From Flavobacteriia bacterium (GTDB lineage Bacteria; Bacteroidota; Bacteroidia; Flavobacteriales; Flavobacteriaceae), in contig QNYL01000008.1 of the NCBI GenBank assembly GCA_003973375.1, positions 1 to 8,605 of the forward strand: a stretch of DNA of 8,605 nucleotides. Reading direction: 5' to 3'. A program made the translations under genes and the position numbers. The notes beneath the pieces were generated by a model that saw only the letters and a list, made by a program, of their open reading frames with translations, made no database searches and was not told where the DNA came from. Positions 1-5,812 of this stretch are shown in pieces (the first letter of the stretch is position 1; each line of letters begins with the position of its first letter).

Positions 1-489
1 AGCGTTACTTACAGCACTAAACATACTTTCTCCGCAAAAGATATTCCCCAGATCGATTCCGTAAAGGCCTCCCACCAGTTGTTCCTCCTGCCATACCTCA
101 ACTGATTTTGCATAGCCCAATTGATGCAATTGGTTATAGGCTTTCTCCATATCATCGGTAATCCAGGTTCCCGGCTGATCTTTTCTTTCTATGATCTTAC
201 ACTGGTGGATGACTTCACTGAAATTCTGGTTGTAAGTAATGCTGAAGATATTCTTTTTCAGCAGGAGCCGCATACTCTTGGATACTTTCAGATCTTCAGG
301 GAAAAGAACCATTCTCGGATCCGGACTGTGCCAAATCACGGGTTCTCCTTCATTGTACCATGGGAAAATACCACTTCTATAGGCGAGGATGAGCCTTTCA
401 GCAGAAAGATCGCCGCCTACAGCTAAAATACCATCATGATTTGCTGTTTCAACATCCGGGAAATATATTTCCTTACCTAAAAAGATCAT
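1..489 (-). CDS. aat: Leucyl/phenylalanyl-tRNA-protein transferase, 3'-truncated by the window edge
   Basis: Aat transfers Leu or Phe from aminoacyl-tRNA to proteins with N-terminal Lys or Arg, creating N-degrons for ClpS/ClpAP-type proteolysis in the cytoplasm. The reading frame starts at the ATG whose complement is 487-489 and stays open to base 1, giving 163 residues. The family is usually about 210-235 residues, so roughly a quarter is missing beyond the edge. Near the N-terminus there is a FPD motif, then AVGGDLS, RSGIFPWYNEGEP and WHSPDPRMVLFPEDL. Further on come GTWITDDM, AYNQLHQLGYAKSVEVW, LVGGLYGIDLG and FCGESMFS, which are the hallmark blocks of the GNAT-like Aat catalytic domain. 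The start agrees with the usual Aat N-terminus. The gene lies downstream of DUF3127 on the same strand, but a terminator hairpin intervenes 12 bases before its start. The family assignment is very secure; function is inferred from the family. Confidence 0.96.
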   Translation of the reverse strand, partial: MIFLGKEIYFPDVETANHDGILAVGGDLSAERLILAYRSGIFPWYNEGEPVIWHSPDPRMVLFPEDLKVSKSMRLLLKKNIFSITYNQNFSEVIHQCKIIERKDQPGTWITDDMEKAYNQLHQLGYAKSVEVWQEEQLVGGLYGIDLGNIFCGESMFSAVSNA

Positions 490-500
490 GCTATAAAAAT

Positions 501-538
501 AAAAAAACTATCAGAGTTAATAAAAACAATGATAGTTT
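501..538 (-). terminator. Intrinsic terminator after the DUF3127 gene, abutting the aat start
   Basis: Arms at 505-513 and 530-538 are perfect 9-base complements (AAACTATCA / TGATAGTTT) around a 16-base loop. Read on the minus strand the hairpin is followed by T residues running through 507-501, the classical intrinsic terminator layout. It would end the DUF3127 transcript. Only 11 bases separate the T-run from the aat ATG, so aat must rely on read-through, on a promoter overlapping the hairpin or lying inside DUF3127, or on the hairpin acting as a leader structure. On the plus strand the T-run is interrupted, so it is weaker in that direction. Confidence 0.8.
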
Positions 539-559
539 ATTCTTTAAAAAACCAAACTT

Positions 560-934
560 TTAGAAAGGCAGATCATCCGGTTCGTTATCTGAGGTTTCTT
601 CAGTAGGAACAAAGCTCGCCGTAGGCTCAGCCGGTGGAGCACCTGCATCGGGTTGTGCCTGTAAATTTTCAATTCTCCACCCCTGAATAGAGTTAAAATA
701 TTTGGCCTCCCCTTCAGGATTGATCCATTCTCTTCCTCTCAGATTGATGCTTATTTTTACCTGATCTCCAACATTATAGTTGTTTAAAAGATCGCATTTA
801 TCCTGAATGAATTCAATCATTAAAAACTGTGGATATTGTTCGTTGGTAGTGATTACCATTTCTCTTTTTCTAAAACCGTTGTTACCAAAAGTTTTGGTTT
901 CGTCTATTTTCTTAATAGTTCCTGTTACTTCCAT
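560..934 (-). CDS. DUF3127 family protein, OB-fold-like with SSB-type C-terminal tail
   Basis: A 124-residue cytoplasmic protein recognisable as DUF3127, a family common in Bacteroidota and without established function. Residues 1-92 form the conserved domain. It begins with VTGTIKKIDETKTFG and continues through FRKREMVITT, FLMIEFIQDKCDLL, YNVGDQVKISINLRGREW and GWRIENLQ, a strand pattern consistent with an OB fold like that of single-stranded DNA-binding proteins. Residues 93-115 are rich in Pro, Ala, Gly and Thr and look disordered. The last residues are acidic and end in DDLPF, closely resembling the DDDIPF tip by which SSB recruits partner proteins. The start is the only Met before the conserved domain. 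The gene has its own leader with a candidate promoter at 1003-1010 and a terminator before aat. Family membership is confident; an SSB-like role is my inference. Confidence 0.9.
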   Translation of the reverse strand: MEVTGTIKKIDETKTFGNNGFRKREMVITTNEQYPQFLMIEFIQDKCDLLNNYNVGDQVKISINLRGREWINPEGEAKYFNSIQGWRIENLQAQPDAGAPPAEPTASFVPTEETSDNEPDDLPF

Positions 935-953
935 AATCTTATTAAATTGTCAT

Positions 954-984
954 AGGTTAAGTTAAAATGAATGAATTTTAACCT
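954..984 (-). promoter_or_regulatory. Nested inverted repeats in the DUF3127 leader
   Basis: GTTAAAAT at 961-968 and ATTTTAAC at 975-982 form a perfect 8-bp hairpin with a 6-base loop. A second pairing, AGGTTAA at 954-960 with TTAACCT at 978-984, uses overlapping sequence and would compete with it. Both lie between the candidate -7 element at 1003-1010 and the DUF3127 start at 934, that is within the likely 5' leader. A run of T follows on the plus strand (985-989), so it could alternatively be a weak plus-strand terminator, although no plus-strand gene is upstream. A regulatory role is inference only. Confidence 0.4.
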
Positions 985-1002
985 TTTTTATAAATTCCAG
1001 TA

Positions 1003-1010
1003 CAAATTTA
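1003..1010 (-). promoter_or_regulatory. Candidate Bacteroidota -7 element for the DUF3127 gene
   Basis: The minus strand reads TAAATTTG here, an exact match to the Bacteroidota housekeeping -7 consensus TAnnTTTG. It lies about 70 bases before the DUF3127 start codon. I see no convincing TTG-type -33 partner at the right spacing, so this is only a plausible promoter. Confidence 0.4.
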
Positions 1011-1248
1011 TGTTTTTCTTCTGTATTCTGCTTAAGAAAGTTATCAACATTCAGTATAAATACAAAGCTTATCAATATGAATTGAAGTGTTTAAGATTGT
1101 AAGACAGAAGGATAAGCATTTGCAGATTTTCTTAAAGAAAAGCAGAATAGAATTTTTTAAATAAAAAGCTGACTTTTTTAGAATTTAGTTTATCTTGGCT
1201 GCAAATGAGATTTCAGCGTAAATTTCTGAATAATTGTTAACAAAATAC

Positions 1249-1279
1249 TTGACTTTTTAACAAAAGAAGCTAATATTTG
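1249..1279 (+). promoter_or_regulatory. Candidate promoter for the sensor histidine kinase
   Basis: TTG at 1249-1251 (within TTGACTTTTT) and a -7-like AATATTTG at 1272-1279 are 20 bases apart, close to the Bacteroidota sigma-70 layout. The -7 has one mismatch to TAnnTTTG. The same TGACTTTTT block recurs at 1170-1178 followed by TATCTTGG at 1191-1198, a possible second, weaker promoter. The rest of the 935-1357 gap is AT-rich with no open frame of note. Confidence 0.5.
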
Positions 1280-1357
1280 CATATTACATAATAAGTGAAT
1301 TATTTTACAGTTAATATTCAGTAAATTATCCCGAATTAAACTTTTATACACTGATTA

Positions 1358-2563
1358 ATGAACTTTCCCGACTATAAAACTTCTGTAAAATGGGTACTGG
1401 TTCTTGCCTCTTTTTTGATAGTCGCATTAATTTTATGGAATACCAATCAGTTCTTCAAAAAGTTTAAAAATGAGGAACGCTTAAAAATGGAAATTCTGGC
1501 GAAAGCCTTTGAAAATTTTAACAATCCTGATCTGGATGTGGATATTTCTCTTGAAAATATGATTATTGAGAACAACAGAAGTATTCCTATGATCATTACC
1601 TATGAGAATGGTGATATCAATCGGTGGGCAAATTTAGGAATTCCCTACACTAAAAAATTTACGGCATTATCAGAAAAAGACCGGGTATTTTTATTTCGTC
1701 AACTTAAAAAGATGAAGGCTGAAAATGAACCACTGATCATTAATTATAAACGGGATAACACAGATGTAACTCAAAAGATCTTTTACCGGGATTCAGATTT
1801 GCTCAACCGGTTAAAATATTATCCTTTGGGCTTATTACTGATTCTTTTATTGTTTGGAACGATTATTTATCTCGTGTTCCAGCAAAATAAAATAGCAGAG
1901 CAGAACAAACTCTGGGCGGGTATGGCCAAGGAAACTGCCCATCAAATCGGTACGCCCTTATCCTCAATGCTGGGTTGGGTTGAGCTCTTGCGTATGGAAA
2001 ATACTGATGAAAGTATTGTCGCAGAGATCGAAAAAGATGTTTCAAGGCTGAATACTATTGCCGATCGTTTCTCAAAGATCGGTTCTGTACCAAAATTAAC
2101 TAAACACGATATTGTAAAAGAAACCAGAAGTGCATTCGATTATATCAAATCGAGAAGTTTTAAACAGATTGATTTTAAATTCAGTGCCAATGAAGATCAA
2201 CCCATTTGGGTGGATATGAATTTACAGTTGTTCAGCTGGGTGATAGAAAATCTGGTAAAAAATGCCATTGATGCCATGCAGGGAAAAGGCTCGTTGAGTA
2301 TTAGTGTTTATCAGGAAAATAATACAGCAAAAATTCTGGTAAGCGATACCGGAAAAGGTCTGCCAAAAAGACTACATAAAAAGATCTTTAACCCGGGATA
2401 CACTACTAAAAAGAGAGGTTGGGGACTTGGATTATCGCTGGCGAAAAGAATTATTGAAGACTACCATAAAGGACGCATCTATATCTATAGATCGGAAATT
2501 GGTAAGGGTACCACTTTTATGATCGAGATGAAAGTACTTCAGGAAGATGAGGTCAATGCTTAA
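1358..2563 (+). CDS. Membrane-bound sensor histidine kinase with no adjacent response regulator
   Basis: A 401-residue inner-membrane kinase. A first TM helix spans about residues 12-27. A roughly 125-residue extracytoplasmic segment follows without a domain I recognise. The second TM helix is about 156-174. The dimerisation/phosphoacceptor region has the H-box ETAHQIGTPLSSMLGW, with His195 as the predicted phosphorylation site. The HATPase domain shows the N-box ENLVKNAIDAM (297-307, key Asn302), the G1 box DTGKG (330-334), an F-box-like IFNPGYTTKK (343-352) and the G2 box GWGLGLSLAKRI (354-365). All catalytic motifs are intact, so it should autophosphorylate. There is no HAMP or PAS domain and no receiver domain, and neither neighbour is a response regulator, so its partner must be encoded elsewhere. 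The signal sensed cannot be read from the sequence. It converges on the HIT gene with a 26-base gap. Confidence 0.95.
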   Translation: MNFPDYKTSVKWVLVLASFLIVALILWNTNQFFKKFKNEERLKMEILAKAFENFNNPDLDVDISLENMIIENNRSIPMIITYENGDINRWANLGIPYTKKFTALSEKDRVFLFRQLKKMKAENEPLIINYKRDNTDVTQKIFYRDSDLLNRLKYYPLGLLLILLLFGTIIYLVFQQNKIAEQNKLWAGMAKETAHQIGTPLSSMLGWVELLRMENTDESIVAEIEKDVSRLNTIADRFSKIGSVPKLTKHDIVKETRSAFDYIKSRSFKQIDFKFSANEDQPIWVDMNLQLFSWVIENLVKNAIDAMQGKGSLSISVYQENNTAKILVSDTGKGLPKRLHKKIFNPGYTTKKRGWGLGLSLAKRIIEDYHKGRIYIYRSEIGKGTTFMIEMKVLQEDEVNA

Positions 2564-2581
2564 ATGCTTGAATGATTTAAG
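2559..2581. terminator. Weak symmetric hairpin between convergent kinase and HIT genes
   Basis: CTTAAAT at 2559-2565 and ATTTAAG at 2575-2581 are perfect 7-base complements around a 9-base loop, spanning the kinase stop codon and lying just before the HIT stop on the other strand. The position between convergent genes suits a bidirectional terminator. The stem is AT-rich and lacks a T-tract on either strand, so confidence is low. Confidence 0.3.
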
Positions 2582-2589
2582 GTGATTAA

Positions 2590-2979
2590 CTATAAATTTT
2601 CAGAGATCCTTTTGGCGATGTCTTTAAATTCCTCATCGGTAAGTTTTACACTTTTGCGGAAATCAATGTCGGACATTTCATTTAAAGGGATCAGGTGTAC
2701 ATGTACATGAGGCACTTCGAGTCCGACCACGAGCTGTCCAACCCGGTTGCAGGGAATAGTTTTTTCAATGGCTTTCGCAATTTTATAAGAAAACTGCATC
2801 AAACCGGTGTATGTTTCTTCATCGAGATCAAAGATCTTATCCACTTCTTTTTTTGGAACTACCAAAGTATGTCCTTTGGCATTGGGGTTGATATCTAAAA
2901 AAGCATAGAAATCGTCATTTTCAGCAACTTTATAGCTTGGTATTTCTCCCTGAATGATCTTTGTGAAGATTGTACTCAT
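2590..2979 (-). CDS. HIT-family (HINT-like) nucleotide hydrolase/transferase
   Basis: A 129-residue cytoplasmic histidine-triad protein. The early block TIFTKIIQGEIPSYKVAENDDFYAFLDINP and the block AKGHTLVVPKKE (34-45) are typical of bacterial HINT/HinT-type proteins. The histidine triad itself is PHVHVHLIP with His91, His93 and His95; by analogy with human HINT1 the middle His93 is the nucleophile attacking the nucleotide phosphate. Family members hydrolyse purine nucleoside phosphoramidates or aminoacyl-adenylates. Length is normal and no catalytic residue is missing. It follows greA on the same strand after 55 bases, with no clear terminator between, so a greA-HIT transcript is likely. The exact substrate is unknown. 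The C-terminal part after the triad is somewhat longer than in E. coli HinT. Confidence 0.93.
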   Translation of the reverse strand: MSTIFTKIIQGEIPSYKVAENDDFYAFLDINPNAKGHTLVVPKKEVDKIFDLDEETYTGLMQFSYKIAKAIEKTIPCNRVGQLVVGLEVPHVHVHLIPLNEMSDIDFRKSVKLTDEEFKDIAKRISENL

Positions 2980-3034
2980 TTCACTTGAAATTTATTGTTT
3001 ACAGATAAATAATAAAAAGTTCTCTGTGAAGGAA

Positions 3035-3508
3035 TTATCTTGAAATATCGATAATTTCAAATTTTATAATGCCTTTTGGCACCTGAATCTCGGCTATTTC
3101 GCCAACTTTTTTCCCTAATAGGCCTTTGCCAATAGGAGAATTTACCGATAATTTACCTTCAGCCAGGTTGGCAACAGCATCAGCTACCAAAGTATAGCTA
3201 AATTCCATATTGTTATCAATATTCTTGATTTTTACTTTGGAAAGTGCAAGCACTTTAGAAGTGTCTAACTGTGATTCGTCAATTAATCTTGCTTTTGACA
3301 AGGTATTTTTCATCTGGGCAATCTTATACTCCAGCAAGGATTGTTCTTCCTTGGCGGCGTGGTATTCGGCATTTTCACTCAGGTCTCCCTTGTCTCTTGC
3401 TTCAGCTATGGCTTTGGTGACCCTTGGACGTTCAACATGTTCAAGATGATCGAGATCCTCTCTTAATTTTTTCAATCCCTCTGCGGTATAGTATTCTATA
3501 TCACTCAT
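3035..3508 (-). CDS. greA: Transcription elongation factor GreA
   Basis: GreA enters the secondary channel of backtracked RNA polymerase and stimulates cleavage of the nascent RNA 3' end. At 157 residues it has the usual length. Residues 1-77 form the antiparallel coiled coil. The tip motif DKGDLSENAEYHAAKEEQ lies at 39-56, with the acidic residues Asp42 and Glu45 that coordinate the catalytic magnesium in the family. Residues 82-157 form the FKBP-like domain, including SPIGKGLLGKKVGEIAEIQVPKG near 124-146. The start ATG gives the canonical N-terminus beginning with a tyrosine-rich segment followed by TAEGLKKLREDL. It is the first gene of a probable greA-HIT unit, with a candidate -7 element at 3584-3591. 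All key residues are present, so I expect a functional factor. Confidence 0.97.
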   Translation of the reverse strand: MSDIEYYTAEGLKKLREDLDHLEHVERPRVTKAIAEARDKGDLSENAEYHAAKEEQSLLEYKIAQMKNTLSKARLIDESQLDTSKVLALSKVKIKNIDNNMEFSYTLVADAVANLAEGKLSVNSPIGKGLLGKKVGEIAEIQVPKGIIKFEIIDISR

Positions 3509-3583
3509 AATCCTTCGTTTACATCGATATAATATATAAATAAAAAAACCCCAAATCCTAAGTAGTGGAATGAGATTCTATTA

Positions 3584-3591
3584 CAAATATA
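3584..3591 (-). promoter_or_regulatory. Candidate -7 promoter element for greA
   Basis: The minus strand reads TATATTTG, an exact TAnnTTTG match, about 76 bases before the greA ATG. A TTTG at 3610-3607 on the same strand could be the -33 element, but the 15-base spacing is a little short. The 165-base gap 3509-3673 therefore appears to hold back-to-back promoters for greA and the lipoprotein-purK unit. Confidence 0.5.
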
Positions 3592-3621
3592 CGAATTATT
3601 TTAAATCAAAATATTTGTACC

Positions 3622-3652
3622 TTGCAAAAATATTTAAAAGAGAGAATATTTG
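3622..3652 (+). promoter_or_regulatory. Candidate promoter for the lipoprotein-purK unit
   Basis: TTG at 3622-3624 and the -7-like AATATTTG at 3645-3652 are separated by 20 bases, with one mismatch to TAnnTTTG. The same arrangement and the same AATATTTG variant occur before the histidine kinase at 1272-1279. The leader to the GTG start would be only about 15 bases. No purine riboswitch or purine-repressor-type palindrome is evident. Confidence 0.5.
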
Positions 3653-3673
3653 TAAATTTCAAAATCAGAATTT

Positions 3674-4096
3674 GTGAGTAAAGTAGTTATTTTTGCCTTC
3701 TTAACGATGTTTCTTTCCTGCTCGGATAATTCAAATGAGTATGACCAGATCTTACCCAATGTATCGGTTGAGGAAACCATCTTTTTAAATAATCCGGAGT
3801 ATTTAGACCTTCAGATAGTTGGTGGCTGGGCCTATTCCAAAGGAGGAATCAGCGGGATTGTGGTCTATCATTCCGGGATCGATTCCTATGTGGCCTTTGA
3901 ACGGGCTGCACCACATATTCGTCCAAAAGCCTGTTCGCAGATGTATGTAAAAGACGGCTTGATTATGATATGCCCTTGTGATGACAGTCGTTTCAGTATT
4001 CTGGACGGGGCTCCTTTAACAGATGGAATCCGGTACGCAGCCAAGCAATACCGGGTTGTGGTTCTGGGGAATACTTTACGAATTACCAATTATTAA
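3674..4096 (+). CDS. Rieske-like lipoprotein with degenerate iron-sulfur ligand motifs
   Basis: A 140-residue predicted lipoprotein. It starts at GTG: an in-frame stop lies at 3653-3655 and the next Met (residue 12) would destroy the signal peptide. Residues 1-15 form a short lipoprotein signal ending in FLS, with Cys16 as the lipidated residue followed by Ser-Asp and an acidic stretch. The mature part has the layout of a Rieske domain: YVAFERAAPH (72-81), a linker, MICPCDDSRFSILDGAPL (98-115) and QYRVVVLGNTLRITNY at the end. Canonical Rieske motifs are CxH and CxxH. Here the first Cys is Ala79 and the second His is Asp103, so only His81 and Cys100 remain and a normal [2Fe-2S] cluster is unlikely. 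Cys87 and Cys102 are additional. It lies 12 bases upstream of purK. Function unknown; from memory, similar degenerate proteins occur in other Flavobacteria. Confidence 0.8.
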   Translation: MSKVVIFAFLTMFLSCSDNSNEYDQILPNVSVEETIFLNNPEYLDLQIVGGWAYSKGGISGIVVYHSGIDSYVAFERAAPHIRPKACSQMYVKDGLIMICPCDDSRFSILDGAPLTDGIRYAAKQYRVVVLGNTLRITNY

Positions 4097-4108
4097 ATTT
4101 CCCTAATA

Positions 4109-5254
4109 ATGTCAAAGAATTATTTTTCTTCATCATTCCGGCTGGGTGTTCTTGGAGGAGGTCAGTTGGGAAGAATGATGCTTGCAGAAACTCAGAAATA
4201 TGATATCTATACCGTTATTTTAGATGCTGCAAAAGATGCTCCCTGTGCAGAGATCTGTAATGAATTCCATCGGGGCGATCTGATGGATTACGATACGGTT
4301 TATAATTTTGGAAAACAGGTGGATCTGCTTACCATAGAGATTGAACATGTAAACATAGAGGCTTTGATCCGGCTTGAAAAAGAAGGCCTGACGGTTTATC
4401 CGCAACCCCGTGTTTTACAGATCATTCAGCACAAAGGCCGGCAAAAAGATTTCTTTATTAAAAATAATATTCCCACAGCAAATTATAAACGATACGCATC
4501 GGCAAAAGAGATCATACCTGATGCTGAATTTCCATTTGTATGGAAAACAGCCCGGTTTGGCTACGATGGTATGGGGGTTAAAGTGATTAGAGATTATGAA
4601 GATGTAAAAACCTTACCGGATACGGATTGCATTACCGAAGATCTTATTCCTTTTAAAAACGAACTGGCGGTAATCGTGGCGAGAAACCAGGATGGAGAGA
4701 TAAAAACCTATCCTGTGGTTGAGATGGAATTTCATCCTGAGGCAAATCAGGTGGAATATGTGATCTGTCCGGCAAGGATCGATAAAAAAGTGGCAGAAAA
4801 AGCTCAAAAGATCGCTTTACAGGTTGCCGAAGCTTTTGAAGTGGTTGGTTTACTGGCGGTGGAGATGTTTCAGACACAAAATGATGACATCCTTATTAAT
4901 GAGGTTGCTCCGCGAACACATAACAGCGGTCATTTTAGTATAGAAGCCAGTTATACAAGTCAGTTTGAACAGCATTTACGTGCAATTCTAAATCTGCCTT
5001 TGGGAAATCCCGAGAGTAAAGTTGGAGGGGTGATGGTGAATCTGGTAGGAGAAGAAGACTTTTCCGGAAAAGTGGTTTATCAGAATATGGAAGATATTCT
5101 AAAGATCAACGGGGTAACCCCGCATATTTATGGTAAAAAAGAAACCCGTCCTTTTCGTAAGATGGGGCACGTAACTATAGTAGATAAAGATATTAACAAG
5201 GCCCGGGAAGTAGCTGAAAAGGTGAAAAGAACGATTAGGGTGATTAGTGAATAG
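4109..5254 (+). CDS. purK: 5-(carboxyamino)imidazole ribonucleotide synthase
   Basis: PurK carboxylates aminoimidazole ribonucleotide with ATP and bicarbonate to N5-CAIR, which PurE then rearranges, in de novo purine synthesis. The 381-residue protein is full length for the ATP-grasp family. The N-terminal dinucleotide-type motif LGGGQLGRMM is at 15-24. A TIEIEHVN block (75-82) is typical of PurK. The ATP-grasp part includes FVWKTARFGYDGMGV (143-157) with the glycine-rich loop, ITEDLIPFKNELAVI (175-189), and NEVAPRTHNSGHFSIEA (264-280), which supplies metal and substrate contacts. The C-terminal lid has a HIYGK block and KMGHVTIV. The start at 4109 places a short tail before the GGGQLG motif, as is common. 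It is probably cotranscribed with the lipoprotein gene. purE is not adjacent. No terminator is obvious downstream. Confidence 0.97.
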   Translation: MSKNYFSSSFRLGVLGGGQLGRMMLAETQKYDIYTVILDAAKDAPCAEICNEFHRGDLMDYDTVYNFGKQVDLLTIEIEHVNIEALIRLEKEGLTVYPQPRVLQIIQHKGRQKDFFIKNNIPTANYKRYASAKEIIPDAEFPFVWKTARFGYDGMGVKVIRDYEDVKTLPDTDCITEDLIPFKNELAVIVARNQDGEIKTYPVVEMEFHPEANQVEYVICPARIDKKVAEKAQKIALQVAEAFEVVGLLAVEMFQTQNDDILINEVAPRTHNSGHFSIEASYTSQFEQHLRAILNLPLGNPESKVGGVMVNLVGEEDFSGKVVYQNMEDILKINGVTPHIYGKKETRPFRKMGHVTIVDKDINKAREVAEKVKRTIRVISE

Positions 5255-5389
5255 TTTTAATGTTCTTTGTGTGAAATGAATAATTTGATGATTAGAGGAT
5301 TTAAAATTAAAAATTTAAGATTGAAAATTATTACACAGAGATTCGCAGAGAAGTAGAGAGAATTTGATAGAAGGTCAAATGATGAAGTA

Positions 5390-5460
5390 TTTTTAGTATG
5401 GAGTAGTGAGTAATGAGTAGGTTGCATTAGAAGAAAAAACAATATATCGTTAAAGCATTG
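5390..5460 (+). repeat. Degenerate long direct repeat, copy A
   Basis: The core AGTAGTGAGTAATGAGTA at 5402-5419 is followed by a 7-base insertion relative to copy B, then TTAGAAGAA, an AT-rich stretch and CATTG at 5456-5460. The similarity also extends upstream through a TTTAGTA block. It matches 5756-5812 in the same order and orientation. Confidence 0.65.
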
Positions 5461-5486
5461 GACACGGAACAACAAACTCGCTTACG

Positions 5487-5518
5487 GCGGAGCAGGCTTG
5501 CCTTGCTGCGAAGCAGGC
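5487..5518 (+). repeat. Tandem 21-bp-period repeat with hairpin in the GC-rich island
   Basis: GCGGAGCAGGC at 5487-5497 and GCGAAGCAGGC at 5508-5518 match at 10 of 11 positions and are 21 bases apart. GCCTTGCT at 5500-5507 pairs with AGCAGGC at 5512-5518 across a GCGA loop, with one bulged base. The base composition contrasts sharply with the flanks, which suggests an inserted or expanded short element. Confidence 0.65.
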
Positions 5519-5694
5519 CAAAAACAACAAACAATAAAAAAATAAGCGATTATCAGCGAAATCTGCGGGAATTTTTTTAAAGTGATTAGGAAAAAAGCGA
5601 AGAACTAAAAGGGGAAAAATTGATGAGTTGATTTGGAGATAATTTAAAATTCAAAATAAGTCTTAAGTCAAAGGTCTAAAGTTCAATTCGGATG

Positions 5695-5738
5695 TTCAAC
5701 TTTGCGTTCTATGTATTCAACTTTGCGGATTCTTTGCG
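5695..5738 (+). repeat. Short direct repeats of TTCAACTTTGCG
   Basis: TTCAACTTTGCG occurs exactly at 5695-5706 and 5716-5727, a 21-base period. A partial third copy ending in TTCTTTGCG follows at 5730-5738, then GTGAAAAAA. It resembles dispersed CTTTGCG...GTGAAA phrases that I recall from Bacteroidota intergenic DNA. Confidence 0.6.
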
Positions 5739-5755
5739 TGAAAAAAGATATCGAA

Positions 5756-5812
5756 TTATTTAGTACAAAGTAGTGAGTATTGAGTATTAGAAGAAGAAAT
5801 ATTAAATCATTG
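5756..5812 (+). repeat. Degenerate long direct repeat, copy B
   Basis: ATTTAGTA then AGTAGTGAGTATTGAGTA at 5769-5786, then TTAGAAGAA, ATAT-rich sequence and CATTG at 5808-5812. It aligns to copy A at 5390-5460 with a 7-base gap and scattered substitutions. Confidence 0.65.

Noticed and set aside
121..426. Open frame on the plus strand inside the left-edge region
   Set aside because: It is antisense to aat, whose translation shows unmistakable family motifs; the plus-strand translation has none.
1863..2045. Minus-strand open frame within the histidine kinase
   Set aside because: Antisense to the H-box region; Arg/Phe-rich translation with no family resemblance.
2695..3449. Plus-strand open frames at 2695-2898 and 3210-3449
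   Set aside because: Antisense shadows of the HIT and greA genes, which carry complete motifs on the minus strand.
3509..3673. Possible purine riboswitch or PurR-type operator before the lipoprotein-purK unit
   Set aside because: The leader is only about 15-20 bases after the likely promoter and shows no aptamer-like pairing or suitable palindrome.
3886..4877. Minus-strand open frames opposite the lipoprotein and purK
   Set aside because: Antisense shadows without domains; the plus-strand products are well supported.
5257..5475. 72-codon open frame on the minus strand after purK
   Set aside because: Low-complexity Leu/Phe/Ile-rich translation over repeat-bearing AT-rich DNA, with no recognisable domain and overlapping repeat copy A.
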